In this document: positions 46,926 to 59,153 of the stretch, piece by piece | How positions within the stretch are numbered: the stretch's first letter is position 1 | Layout: each line of letters opens with the position of its first letter | Assembly: GCA_026874595.1 (NCBI GenBank) | Contig: CM049316.1 | Coordinates: 26,001,839-26,065,838 of the forward strand | Source: Sipunculus nudus | Lineage: Eukaryota > Annelida > Sipuncula > Golfingiida > Sipunculidae | DNA: 64,000 nucleotides | Direction: 5' to 3' | Translations under genes and position numbers: made by a program | Notes under the pieces: generated by a model | Database searches by the model: none | What the model saw: the letters and a program-made list of their open reading frames with translations, nothing else | Told to the model about the DNA's origin: nothing

Positions 46926-48191
46926 TCATTAATAAGGTCTTGTGATGTACAAAGGTTGTTACTGTTTTAAGCTACCTACATAAGGTGGTCGGCAAAGGAA
47001 CTTAAGATTTAAGAGATGAATAAAATGCACATAACAAATAAACAGAGAATGGCTGAAGTAACTATTCATATTTTTACTCGCGTTATCATAACTGTGTATG
47101 TTAAACTTTAATAAAATAATGAAGACAAATATTTCACCACACCTAATTGTTCTTAATATGTGAACAGTTGATTATATTCTAAACAGAGCATTCCAAAATG
47201 GCCTCTTCGGATTAACCGAAGATTTATCCTAATTCAGTTGATAATATTTAAGTAAGTCTTCAGCTTTATACAGTAGAAATGGTTGCATTGTATCCCTTGT
47301 TGTCATAGCGACTTAATTATTAACACATTCTTAGGATATCGGCACCTAAATCAATTCGCTTCAGATTAGCCATGCCATGGTGATTAAAGTCGGGATGGTG
47401 CAAAATATGCTAATTTACATTATACGTTATCTATCCTTAATATCAACAATCGCAATAGTAATTCATAACAAGAAACAACTCATTAGAAAGAGTGAAATGA
47501 GATTGCTTGGTACATTAAACTGTCATGAATCAGATAAATTCATACATTAGTTGGTGATAATACCAATAATAATAAAGAAAAAAAAAGTTTTATATTTTAA
47601 ACATATATCCTGACTAAATCTAAATCACAACAAGACATCCTTAATGGATTACATAAGTTGATGACATACCACTTGCGTAGCGCTTATCTGAAGTGACCAA
47701 ACAGGGTTTTCTGATGTTTTCCTCTATTCAATTCAGATTCTTCTCAGAAAAGCAATGATCGGTAATTGGTAGAAGCCAAAGCATTCTATGGAACTTCCCT
47801 ACGACCTTCCTGGTCCATTTTAACAGGTGACGTACAATCACCTCGCTACGTTGGTTTAATCATGAAGAAGTAGATTTCTATCAAGTAAAACATTGACTTT
47901 TAAATGAATTTCCTTATATACTCAAGGAGGTGGGCGGACTTCGTCAGAATCTGTTTTCTTTTTTTTTCTAATTCCTTCAAACAATATGGCGCAAATGCCA
48001 TGCAGACATTTAGATCTATGAGACGTTTTGATTGAACAAGTTGTTTACCAAAGAAAATTGGAATTTTTAAAAATTTTTCGTTTTGTCATTGATATGTGCA
48101 TCAGAAAAATAATTTACAAATGTAAACTGTACTTTTCTGGCCACATAGTGTTTTCTTAAATATTTGAACTTTACATTTTTTTATATTTTGA

Positions 48192-48515
48192 TGGAGGTCA
48201 CCGAGTTAAATGCTGGCTAAACGAGGTATGTACATCTACAGATTTCCATTTTGGTTTCGGACTAGGTAACAGAGCAAAAGCAAACGATAATCTAAGCGTC
48301 AACCAGGCTCTCCGGGGCCTGCTGGCCAATAGCACTGAGTAATCCCCGAAACGCGCACTCGTTTACTAGTGAAAAATGGCTGTCGGGCACAGCCTTTCCA
48401 TCCCTGCAGAGCGCTTACCCTGAGTGGGGGCCGACCGTGATGTATGTCACCGAACCTCGGCTTAGATTCGAACTAAAGGTCTCACGGCTTTAAGACCATG
48501 CCACAGAATCTGATC
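48192..48515 (-). mobile_element. SINE family 2, copy 2, with intact tRNA-like head
   Basis: On the minus strand the head reads GTGGCATGGTCTTAAAGCC (box A region) followed by a good box B AGTTCGAATCTAAG near 48468-48481. The body includes CCGAAACGCGCAC in plus-strand reading and ends in the shared GTATGTACATCTACAGA block. This is the clearest copy for defining the family's tRNA origin. Confidence 0.65.
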
Positions 48516-49669
48516 GAAATGATTTTGAATTTCTAAGGTGATTTTGATTTAGGTGGTTTTACTTTTAAATATACAATATTTAATACTAATATATCATTTA
48601 ATGTTAATGTTTCAATACTAATGTTAAATGGTAACGAACACAATTTATTACTAACGACACATTAATAAACATCAACGATACGGTGATGGTTAGAGAGCGG
48701 GGCATAGAGTAAGAAGATCACAGTTTGGAAAGCTCTTGGGCCTTAGCCCGCAATTTTAATACATTAAAACAAATAAAAAGACTGCAGTATACTAAGAGTA
48801 CGCTTAAAAAAGCTGCTATGTATAATCATGATTAAAAAAATAATTTAAAGAGATTTTTAACTGCACGTTGCATAACTTGTATTCACTTTTATTCATAAGT
48901 GATAACTTGTGTTATCAGTTGACACGGATGTAGGTAGGGATATGTTCAGCGTGTGAACTGCATTCCTTTCATCCATGCGGGATTGACGTCGGGTTGGCGA
49001 AGATGTAGCGTATAAGTCTAAGAAACTGGTGAGAAGAAAATAAAACTGCAATTTATCAGGAAAAACATACCGTGTGCATGACCTTTTATGGAAACTCGGG
49101 AACGCTACATGATGGTAATTGCAGTGATTTACAGGCAGTTAAGCAGATGAGGAAAAAAAGAGAGGAAACACCGCAGGTGGTCAGATTTTCTTATCTACAT
49201 ACGTGTTAAACCCGAACGAGTGTAAAATAAGGAGTGCTTAACCCGTCCCCTGAATATCAATCGAAACCCAACTCAGATTTAACCATCTCTAAGTAGTGCA
49301 TATATATCCAGCTCGTTACCGATCAAATTACCAGTAAAATACCACATGAAGGGGGAAAAACACAGGCTGGAGTATATTATTCGGTGTTTATAACCTCTTA
49401 TTCATCGTTGTCATGGCAACCGGTGCCGTACTCTCTATATATTTCTATCGTTTGTGAAAGGTCACATATAAGACCATGAAGCCGGTATCGAGGGTTTGAT
49501 CCTGACGTACAGTTTACAACGGATTTTTTTTAAACTTGAGCTATACATTAAATAACATATATGGAAATTATGTTTGCACCTAAACTGTAGATGCCGTAAG
49601 AATGTATTTTGTCATTAATTATTTATGTAAATTATTAGATATATGATTATCTATAATATATACAATTTA

Positions 49670-49905
49670 GGTAACGTGGTGGAGTAATTGTAAAGGCACT
49701 AAGGCTGGTGACTGCAAGGTTGTGGATTCGCATCTCTTTCGGAGAGTTTCCCGCGCTAGGACTCCTGGCCGAGGTCTGCACCACAAGGGTGCGCCCTCAC
49801 CATCCGGATGTGAATGGGTAGAAGTCCTCTAGATGGCAGGCGAAATCTAGATTAATTATCCAATATATATCGCCGTTTATAGCGCTTTAAAATACAGTAT
49901 ACTGG
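49670..49905 (+). mobile_element. tRNA-derived SINE-like element
   Basis: Begins GGTAACGTGGTGGAGTAATTG (box-A-like), with a degraded box B near 49724 (AAGGTTGTGGATTCGC). A body follows with a CCTGGCCGAGGTCTGCACC segment, ending in a TATAGCGCTTTAAAATA tail typical of SINE/LINE 3' ends. Orientation is from the tRNA-like head. No close second copy was seen in the window. Confidence 0.5.
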
Positions 49906-51933
49906 GATATGAGAAAAGAGTTTAACGGTCGGATGAGGCTTATATCTTCAGTGATTATCAGTCAATCAACCCCCACCTTTACGTTATTTTTATATTTAGG
50001 AGCTAGATTTGCTAATCAAACACATTTATTTTATTTTTTTATCTGTATCGCAAGAAAAATAATTTGAAATTGTGAGTATATCAAGGTTTGAAAATGCAAA
50101 TGACGTGCAGTTGGAATACGTAACCTGTCTATGTGAAATCGCTGGAGACTTTTGCGGATTATTAAATAATAGATTTAACGTCTTTTTTTATTTAAATATG
50201 GAGTTAAGCACGTGGTCCGTGATGTTTCGTTACAGATAGTATCAAGAGGGGCCCTATAATCACTTAAACAATTAATTCGACATGAAGTTATTTCGGCAAA
50301 ATGAAAACAAATACAAAATAAAATGTTGGCCTACGGCGTAATACCACATCACCAAATTTCGTTTGAGAATTGCAATATTAGACATTGAGCCGGACTTGTC
50401 AGGTAACTTGCTGTGATTAACAACGCATGCGCAGATATTAACGTTATGAACATAAACGTGTTATTGTTTCCCGTATGCGGTGTCGAATGATGGCGCGCCT
50501 TGGGGTCTGTTACACTAAACCCCGGACCATAAAAACGTGATATCGCGCAGGTTTATTGAAAGCCAAGGGATGATTACGGAGACCCCAGGGAGATCATTAA
50601 TTGCAAGTTATGAACCATCGCGTTCTAGGGGACTGTGTAGTGGCATTCTGCGGTCCATACCGTCTGGAGGCCATAGTTTGCTGTGCCTGATTCCGTTTCC
50701 CTGTTGAGCAAATCTGGCTGAACAGATGATACCGAGAGGATTTGCTCCCACGAGAGATTCGTGAATTTAAACACATTTCTGGAAACCTGTGCATTAACTC
50801 TGCAATCTGGAGAAAGCAACGTTGGTTTTCCACAGATTTGTTTATTTGGACCTAATGGTGGCGTAGCTGAAGTGACTGTCAGGAAACTTATACACATCTC
50901 ATGTTTTACTGCGAAATTATGTGATAACTGCCAACAAGCTAATAACAAATCGAGCTGATAATATAATAGAATGAATTTAATATGTAGTCTAAGACTACAT
51001 GTATACCTCCGCCCGGAGCCTTGTCAAACTTAATTATTCCTATACAGAATAGGCCTCTGTGTCTCATTATTCACCAGCTCTATGGTTGTATTTCAGCAAG
51101 GTCAGCATTAGTAAAAAGACGGTCCCTATTACCGGTGAATGGCTATGGCCTTTACCGATGATAAACAAGTTCTCCTAATCTCACGATGAAAAAAGTATGC
51201 TCTAGCTAAAAAAACATATATCCTGGTGATTCAGTAAAATTGTTAATATTCTAATCTTCCTCACCATTTCATCAAAATCAATTGAATACTTTTTTGAATA
51301 CTTGAAGTTGCTAATAAACAAGCCAACCAAAGAATCAAGTGAAAAGCATAATATCTCCCACCTTCATCAGGTATAAATATCATTTCCGTAACTTAACACA
51401 GTAAAGCGAATTAGAAAACCTAGTATATATTCGGTTTTTTTTTTGTTATTTCTGTTACCTCTGTTATTCACTTAGTTTGCCATTTTTCCAAGATTTTGGA
51501 GTAAGAGTTCATCAACGGTTCGTGTTATAATTTTGAGAAGATTCTTTAACTATGTCCAGGTTTATTTTTTACTTTTTTTTTATTCTGATTTTGTTCCTAT
51601 CTTGCTAAGATAAGTACTCAAGTGCTTAGATAAGTACATAAAATAAGTATTCAGTCAGTGTATGCTGTGGTTCACCATGTTATAAAAGCTAACGTTATTT
51701 GCTCACCCCCATCAAAGCAATTTGTCACTGTCGTAAAATACAATGTACAGTCAGGTCAGGTCTAAGGCGATCAGCCGTACGAGCAATTTCTTATAACAGT
51801 TGTCTTTGTTGCTTTCGCAAGTTATATCAGGTATTTTCTGTCTGGGAATAATCTTACAGCAGAATATAAAGAAATAAAATCTGGTTGACATGAATGAAAA
51901 GGAGACCAAGAGCACCAGGGATGAAGTCCCAAA

Positions 51934-51935
<2 letters not shown>
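49906..51935. other. no gene assigned
   Basis: Higher GC at 50.4-50.95 kb. Competing open frames on both strands occupy 50.60-50.96 kb (minus up to 107 codons). Neither shows a recognisable domain. Confidence 0.45.

Positions 51936-52003
<68 letters not shown>
51936..52003. repeat. (AT)n microsatellite
   Basis: 68-base AT run, the longest in the window. Frames on both strands through it encode only I-Y repeats. Confidence 0.98.
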
Positions 52004-52006
<3 letters not shown>

Positions 52007-52194
52007 GCCTTGGTGGTTCTTATTGTATATAGAAATGAAACATGAATACACAGAAATCTACAGGTTCACTCTAAATATAAATCGACGTCATGATTTGCTG
52101 TCGGTTGCTCTATCATTGATCTACTTGAGCTCAAAAGTTCCAAAGTTCTTCTTAAGTTAAACGTGTGCTAATATACAAAGGATTTGGGGATCTA

Positions 52195-52295
52195 TGGTAG
52201 CCCAGTCGTAAAGGAAGCCGACAGGAAATCGGAAGGTCACGGGTTCGATTCCCATTCGGATTGAAGAGGAATATTGGTAGGGAATTTATGTGCCA
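52195..52295 (+). mobile_element. tRNA-derived SINE head with microsatellite tail
   Basis: The head starts GGTAGCCCAGTCGTAAAGG (box A), has a four-pair anticodon-like stem CCGA/TCGG, and an intact box B GGGTTCGATTCCC near 52240. The 5' and 3' ends do not pair as a tRNA acceptor stem, so a functional tRNA is unlikely. The element runs directly into (CT)n and then (TA)n repeats. Confidence 0.6.
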
Positions 52296-52303
52296 TCTCT
52301 CTC

Positions 52304-52348
<45 letters not shown>

Positions 52349-52353
52349 TTCTC

Positions 52354-52394
<41 letters not shown>

Positions 52395-52444
52395 ATGATA
52401 TGTTATATGATAAATATATATATGCCTATATACCTATATATAAT

Positions 52445-52478
<34 letters not shown>
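52296..52478. repeat. compound (CT)n-(TA)n microsatellite cluster
   Basis: CT run 52296-52345, TA run 52355-52391, then a second TA run 52449-52478. It follows the SINE head at 52195 and probably grew from its tail. Confidence 0.97.
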
Positions 52479-52480
<2 letters not shown>

Positions 52481-53337
52481 TAAATATATATTTGCGCGTT
52501 ATATGACAAATATATATACATGATATATTTTTATACATATATATATATATGTATATATAAGAAAAAAACGGCTTAATATACTAAGGCTCTTCAATTAAAA
52601 AGGCATAAAAGACAAATAAGAAGAAATGGAACGACTCTGTCCCTTTTTTCTCTCCGACCTTGACCATAATGTAGCTGCTTGGTCACTGATTTACATCTTT
52701 TCTGAACTTATGCTTTCATAATTTCAAAGGAGCCGAGGAATCTACGCTCCCTTTATAAGCGACACTTGAAAATGAAAGTAATCTTCGGAGTACAAGGATG
52801 GCCATTAAAATCAGTTTACGAAACGAGAATCGAAGAATGTGAATGGTGCAGCTCTCGTATATTGCTCCAAATACGGCACTTACGGTGAATTAGGGGACAT
52901 GTTCGATATATTGTAAGGTCAGCGGCCATCTTAGGGTAAGACATTCATACTAGGTTTGGGCTCGGATCACTCTCTCAGATGAGCATTTAACGAGCCCCCT
53001 GCGGATATTGAAGCAGTATTTGTAGAACACAGACGACCTCGCAGGGAAGGGCTGGCAAAAAATAAGGACACAACGTTGCAAGAAGTCGATGTGACACCGG
53101 CATCGGGTAAATATTAGGCCGATGCGATGAGGAAGATAATGCATAATTCATTCCTAAAGTTCTCCTAAAAGAACTGTGTTATTTTTTTATTCATTTACAC
53201 AATTAATTTACCGGTATATCCCATTCAGCATGTACAGACAAATTTATATAATTCCGATTGTTTTCAGCACTGCTGTTAAGTTCAGCGGACCAATGTCAAA
53301 AAATGTTTTTTTTAAGACTTCAGTGTTGTGTATACTA

Positions 53338-53478
53338 TTAATTGGTAACACTCTCGGCCATCTTCGTTGGAGACCCGGGCTCGGTCCCCGGCGTTGCTAT
53401 GAGAGTGTGCTGTGGTAGGCAGCGCAAGTTAGGGGTATTTCTCCAGACCCTCTTGTTTCCATCACCTCTACAGACTGC
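53338..53478 (+). mobile_element. tRNA-derived SINE (family 1), diverged
   Basis: A box-B relic GGCTCGGTCCCCGG lies near 53379 and is followed by GCGTTGCTATGAGAGTG, which aligns with the family 1 copies at 7.5 kb (minus) and 54.12 kb (plus). Box A is poor. Transcriptionally dead in all likelihood. Confidence 0.5.
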
Positions 53479-53796
53479 CGAACGCAAAAGTGCCTCGTAT
53501 TAGTTATTTTTGCAAATTGTACAATCCATGAACAAAAGAAAATTATAGTTTATATTTTAAGACAACGATAAACCATGGTAACCACTTCATTCAGAAAACA
53601 CACTTCCTGTTCAGATAAATTTACAACCGTGTCCTCGTGCGACGTGCATGGGTAATACGTGTAATGTGAATGGTTGCTATTTCATTAAAATTCACTGACA
53701 GTCTGGTAATTTCTTGATAAAGATATACTAATGTTGCATAATAAAAAGATTTATATTACAATTTACGGTTTAAGTAAATGCAATGGTTTTAACCAT

Positions 53797-53817
53797 CACC
53801 AACAGGTGGCGCTGAGG
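53797..53817 (+). promoter_or_regulatory. CTCF-like core
   Basis: Contains CACCAACAGGTGGCGCTGAG, with a CCAxxAGGTGGCGC core. Sequence match only. Confidence 0.28.
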
Positions 53818-54117
53818 TCCGTAAGAACCGACGTAAATGATTATTATTATGATCTCTATTGAAATCTTAGATACGACGGATCTTGCCTCCGGGAATAATT
53901 AACGTGTTCTTTTCTTATATCTGTACCGAATTTCTTCGATAAAAGATCTATCCGAAAACTACGATATAACAGTACATCTCCCTTACCCTTACTGGACCAT
54001 GCTGGGCACACCATATAACAGTATACAATGGACTTCTGTCAGTCCAATGGTATTGCTGAACCACACAAGACTCTGCCTAATGCATTAACAGATAGACAAA
54101 ACTGATAACCAAGTCAG

Positions 54118-54330
54118 TCATTGGACAATCGAGTGGTAAAAGATTCGGCTCTCTCTGATGGCGACCCAGGTTCGATTCCCGGTGTCGCTGTAATAGTGGG
54201 ATACAATGACACGTCCGACTATCTGAGCCGTGGTGACTGTCTCGCATTAAATACTTTAACCATTTGGATGATATATGAAAGGTAAATAGAGGTTAGATCT
54301 CGTTGTCTCCGCCAGAATAGTATGCGTTCA
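54118..54330 (+). mobile_element. tRNA-derived SINE (family 1)
   Basis: Box A relic (AATCGAGTGGTAAAAG) and an intact box B GGTTCGATTCCC at 54171-54182 are followed by GGTGTCGCTGTAATAGTGGG, then a body with GTGGTGACTGTCTCGC. It shares the box B and downstream sequence with the copies at 7.5 and 53.3 kb. A poly-GT stretch follows at 54339. Confidence 0.65.
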
Positions 54331-54338
54331 TTTCCGTT

Positions 54339-54374
54339 CGTGTGTGTGTGTGTAATGGTGTGTGTGTGGGTGTG
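54339..54374. repeat. (GT)n microsatellite, interrupted
   Basis: GT-rich run broken by AAT and GG, next to the right end of SINE family 1 at 54.12 kb. Confidence 0.9.
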
Positions 54375-54639
54375 TTCGCTCACAACATAACTCAAACATC
54401 ATGTACGGAAAATAATGAAATTTTTAGGGCACCGCGGGAATGGGCCAATGAAGAATCGATTATATTTTGGTGTGGGTCCATCTTAAGATACGGATCAAGG
54501 AAGTACTTACAGCAATATTCACAAATGTACAGTCACTTATGCTTGACTGAAGATAGAAATACGGGCGGAATAATGAATGCAACCACTTGTTTTGGAACAT
54601 ATACAACAATGAACCTGGGAATATTTGCCAATAGGAGAA

Positions 54640-54700
54640 TATAAACAGTTGTGGAGTACCTCCAATTATTTACCGCCAACATGGCGGAGGCCTGCATTCC
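54640..54700. repeat. second copy of the GGAGTA/near-palindrome repeat
   Basis: GGAGTACCTCCAATTATTTACC then CCGCCAACATGGCGG and AGGCCTG. It matches 8.69-8.73 kb in the same orientation. Function unknown. Confidence 0.5.
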
Positions 54701-55922
54701 TGTTAATGCACATATTCTAGTTTTATGTTTAATCGAAAATATTTGATTCTTCTTCATTATATAACTAAGGTTTCAGTTCTGCAATGAAACTGATAAGGAA
54801 CGCTGACATCTCATCAGCCATTTACAGTCACTCTAATCAGATGACGCGCTAGTTTCTCTCAAAAGCATAGCTGTGTATCGATCGCCTTTGTTCCCAGCAA
54901 CTAAAATGTCCTCAACCTGAAAGCGCCTTTTTTGTCTGTTTAATATCCAAAGCCTGCCCCTGTTTAATATCCTAAGCCTGCCCGTGTTTTAGAATTGATT
55001 AGAACAAACTTATCAAAGATATCTCCGGTACCATCATGTCCAGGCCCGTGTTAATCTTGAGTTCCAGCAATCTTTCTTCCAGACATAGCGTTGCTAGCCA
55101 TACTCACTTTAAGGAATATTGATAAATATTTACAGACAAAAGAAACTAATTTCCTGTAGGTTTCCAAAGTAGAAACCTCCTTTTTCTGCCTCCGCCGCTA
55201 GAGAATAATGTGCTTTATTAACTTTTTAGTTTTGATGATACAGATATGTATTCTTGGTAGTTTTTTTCCGAATATCGTTTTTTCCATATAGTTTAAAATA
55301 TAACTCGATCAATGATCCCCGTTCACGACGAGGCAGCACCTACAAAGAACACGATCTTTTATGGAAAGTTTACCTGACGTTACCATGGAGATAAATATCC
55401 TTATATATCTAATCAATTCAGTACATATAAGGGACACGGTGAAGGTCTGACTTACTTGTTTTCTGATGACCTTTTTGAACGCAGATGCTCGTGCAGAGAC
55501 CCAGTTTTATTAACTCTCACAGGAATTTTGTTACGGTCAATACGCCTAATCTCGGAAGAACTAATACAAATTCAAGCAGACATAGACGACTTTTGAATTA
55601 TTGCATATATAAAACATGGTTAATTCACATTTATGGGGTTAAATGTGGTAAACATTTGAAACGAAATCTTGTTTCTTGCCAATATTAATCTTGTGCCAGG
55701 AAAAGACGTAATACCACATTACATGGGGACACCAACTCCCTTTTACTGACTTTGACTGGACCTGCTTTATACGCCCATTATACAGAGGCGTCTTTAACTG
55801 AGAGGTTACTTAAAACAGGTCTCTCTCATTCTTAATCTCTTTCTCCCTCTTGAAAAAATAGTATGACACAATTTATATAAGATACACGAATCATTTGGGC
55901 CACTTTTTTTAATTATTTGTTG

Positions 55923-56260
55923 GAGGTAACCGCCTCCATTTCTTTATGCTAGCTTAACTGATTATGTACATCAGCAGAATTCCCTTCCGGTTTCATACTA
56001 CGTGAAAGGGACAATAGCACATGGATCCTCACATTCTATATAATGGTGTTAACCAGGCGCGATCACTACTGCACCTGCGGGTATTGTAGTGTAGTATAGT
56101 CATACTTCAGAGGGACCCCCGAAACGCGCACCCCTTTTTTTGTGAGAAACACGGCTATAAACCTTGTTAGTCCTTGGTGGGAGCGAACTGTGTAAATATC
56201 CCCAATGATGCAGATCACAGAAGCCGGTTTCCTCGTGTCACGCAAAGAGATTTATTTATA
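55923..56260 (-). mobile_element. SINE family 2, copy 3
   Basis: Shares with the other two copies GGTAACCGCC, ATGCTAGCTTAACTGA, TGTACATCAGCAGAAT, CTTCCGGTTTC and, further right, CCCCGAAACGCGCACCCC. The head end (right side) is degraded. All three copies in the window lie in the same orientation. Confidence 0.6.
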
Positions 56261-56899
56261 TTATCGGTCTGTATCTGCTTATTAGATTTTTGACTTCGCA
56301 ATTTATTAGACCAACATCACATTCCAGGTGTGATGATCCAGAATATTACGAAATGATAAATAAAACAGTATATTATATAATACATTATGTACGTAAGTCA
56401 GTATTCAATAGGATACATTAATATTGTACATTGAAATTATCTGAGGATAAACTGAGAAACATATGGTTACAGTTCAATAATCCAAAAAGACAGCTTTTAA
56501 AGTCGGGAGCATGCAGGCCGCATATCTCAAAGCGGAATAGCGGTGGCGGCTGCACCTATTACCAACCAGAACTAAGCAAGATTCGTGCCTCACCGCTTGG
56601 ATACCAAGTCGTGGTAACGAGCTAGGAGGCGTCGGTCTATAGATTATTCATAAACAGCCGGTGTAAGTAACAATTTCAGTAGAAAGCTACACCGCCAAAG
56701 GCAATCTTTATACAGGAGCAGCTCAGCTTGAAGGATCTCACTGCGCCGAGTTAATCGGAAGGCACTTTTTTTCCTGGCTATTGTTACTGCCAGTCTTAAT
56801 TTCCTGTTGACTGGGAACCTGAAATGTATTACCGTTAGTCCGTGGGGCTCCGGGAATTGTTTCTAGAGCGCTCAAACTAGACACAATGGGATATTAATG

Positions 56900-56958
56900 A
56901 TACAATATAATATAACATAATACAACATAGTAATATATAATATAATATAATATAATAT
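56900..56958. repeat. (ATATA/TATAA)n low-complexity repeat
   Basis: Imperfect TATAA-type pentamer repeats. No genes nearby. Confidence 0.85.
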
Positions 56959-57449
56959 TACTCCAATATGCCATTGATTTTCATTATATAATAAACCTTA
57001 TTCATTTTTCATAGTACGCCAATTCTTGATGTTTTATAATATTAAAAATATATGCCGCATTTTCTTCATTTAAATTAAATTCAAACCTTTATTTGATATA
57101 TTACATCTTAAACAAGCTTGTTAGGGGCTAAAGTTTGGTCAGATATTACCACACAGATTAGGTGATCAAACTTTCCGTAACCAATGATAAAACATTTGAA
57201 ATTGACCTCACCACCACAGCCCATATGTGCCACCCTTTTCACCTTATTATGATAATGAGACCCCGAAACGCTCCTTCACAGAAGGCTTTCCATGCCCTTG
57301 GTTGCATGAGGTCTTCACAACACAATACTGACGTCACAAAGGTCGATGACATGTGATGTCGCATCGATGACGTCATCAACTGGAATCGCCATATCTCTGT
57401 TCTCCACAATTGTTGAGTATAACGCAGTTATTATGAACTGTTTAGCTTT

Positions 57450-57471
57450 ATTTTGGATTATTTGTCTCATA
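57450..57471 (+). promoter_or_regulatory. conserved 22-base core with CRE pair upstream, copy 1
   Basis: Preceded by TGACGTCA sites at 57329 and 57368. Followed at once by a CGCCAG|GTAAGA donor-like sequence. The 22 bases are identical in all three copies while the flanks differ, so this stretch is unusually constrained or recently homogenised. Regulatory role is an inference. Confidence 0.35.
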
Positions 57472-58014
57472 CGAATTACGCGCCAGGTAAGACATTATTA
57501 TTCACTCGGTAGTTAGAGGAATGGCTCCTGCAACCTTTGGCATGGAATTTTATACTGTCTCCTTTGTATAAATAATATCCCTGAATACATGCCGACTACT
57601 ATAGTCCGTCCCAGTACCCGTGTCCGCATGTTTTTTCGCGATAATTATTTTTAAAATATTCTTTAAAAATGCCCTTTGGCCTGAAGCAGATATACAGATA
57701 TTCCGCCGATTTTGTGTAAAGTTGTTATATATAATGAAAAACGTATTTACTTTGCGACTCTTTTGCGTTATTTTTGCTGAAATACCATGAATGGCCTCTT
57801 CCCGGCAATGCTAGACAGTACATTCCTCCATGTTACACTTTCCATGTCTATGGCTGCGTTTGGTGTTTGTTAGACAACAGTGACGTCACAAAGACATCAC
57901 AGTGATCGGTCGCACGTCACCATCAATTGACTGACGTCATAAGTTTGACTGGCTTGTTTATTATCAGTTCTCAGGCAAGGAATAAGTCGTAAACGCTGTA
58001 GCTTGTTTTGTCAT

Positions 58015-58036
58015 ATTTTGGATTATTTGTCTCATA
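58015..58036 (+). promoter_or_regulatory. conserved 22-base core with CRE pair upstream, copy 2
   Basis: Perfect TGACGTCA palindromes lie at 57881-57888 and 57932-57939. The core is followed by GGCAAG|GTAAGG. An extra ~540 bases separate this core from the shared tail at 58748. Confidence 0.35.
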
Positions 58037-59131
58037 TAAAATTAAGGCAAGGTAAGGTATTCCTTTTTACGCAGGTAGTCGGCGGAATAGCTCCTACAGC
58101 CTTCGGACAAGAAAGGTTTACACTGCTTTACACGTATGAAAAATTATTCCAGAAAAACATGCAGACACGGGTACTGGGACGGACTATATAGTCCGTTTCA
58201 TCCCCTCATGTCCACCTGTTTTTTGCTATGAACATTTTTATTTGTTACATTTCAAGGGAAACAATTATATAGTGTAGAGGAGAGGATTACAGAACCTAAT
58301 TTTCAACTAGGTAACCAAGGTCCTACCTTATTCCTTATTTGAGTAACAGAATTTTCTGAAAATATGAGAAATCAGTCTACATTTTACAACATATCAGACC
58401 CACTTATGGCGGTCAACGCCATTGGTAACATTCAAAAACAGCCTCAACTGACAGCTGCTGATTGGATGATCTCATGTAAACACTCTAAGAAATATAACCA
58501 GCTAAAACAAAGATGGCTACTTATGGAGGGACACACAATATCTGCCAGATCATGATAAAGAGACTACAATGTTGTGAAACATGAACAGGGGATTTATTGT
58601 AAAATATCAGGTGCCATATCAGGTTGCAACTTCCATATGTTGTTTACTTGGAAAATATTGAAAAATATAAACTTTTAAGTAAATCATCTACAAAAAACAG
58701 GTGGACAGCAGGTGGTGAAATGGACTATAGGGTACTTGTACGGACTACACGTGTTCCGTTTGGGAGATGTCTCACAAATTATGCAAATGTTGTTATTGTA
58801 AGGCGACTGACGGTTTACAGTAATATCGGCGACCTGATTGGCTGCACAGAACAATTATGTCCATGGTTATTCAATAAATGAATATGCAATTAAAGTCACG
58901 TAAAGTTCATGGTGAGGTTAATTTACCTATCCACCAAAGCTCAAATGCTCCGCCCTTTTAAGCTAATTATTACAATGAACCCCAAAACGCTCCTACACAG
59001 AAGTTCTTCCATGCCTATGGTAGCGAGAGCTGCGTATAATATAATAATGACTTCACAAACGTCGTATTGACTGACGTCATCAGTTAGTATTGCTGTCCTC
59101 AGTTCGCAGTCCTTTTGTAGTGTTTTGCAAT

Positions 59132-59153
59132 ATTTTGGATTATTTGTCTCATA
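59132..59153 (+). promoter_or_regulatory. conserved 22-base core with CRE pair upstream, copy 3
   Basis: The first upstream site has become TGACTTCA (59048-59055); the second is intact at 59072-59079. The core is followed by AGCCAG|GTAAGA, and the tail follows directly at 59316. Confidence 0.35.

Noticed and set aside
51854-52160. Open frames on both strands through the (TA)n run
   Set aside because: They encode I-Y repeats from a simple microsatellite.
52195-52262. Functional tRNA gene
   Set aside because: Box A and box B are good, but the acceptor stem does not pair and the sequence runs into a SINE-like body and microsatellite.
52884-52928. First exon of the arrestin gene (minus strand, M-A-A-D start, GTAAGT donor, phase 1)
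   Set aside because: Phase and donor fit, but the 15-codon peptide cannot supply the missing half of the N domain, and a phase match has a one-in-three chance.
54118-54190. Functional tRNA gene
   Set aside because: Box B is intact, but arms do not pair as a cloverleaf and the downstream sequence is shared with two other SINE copies.
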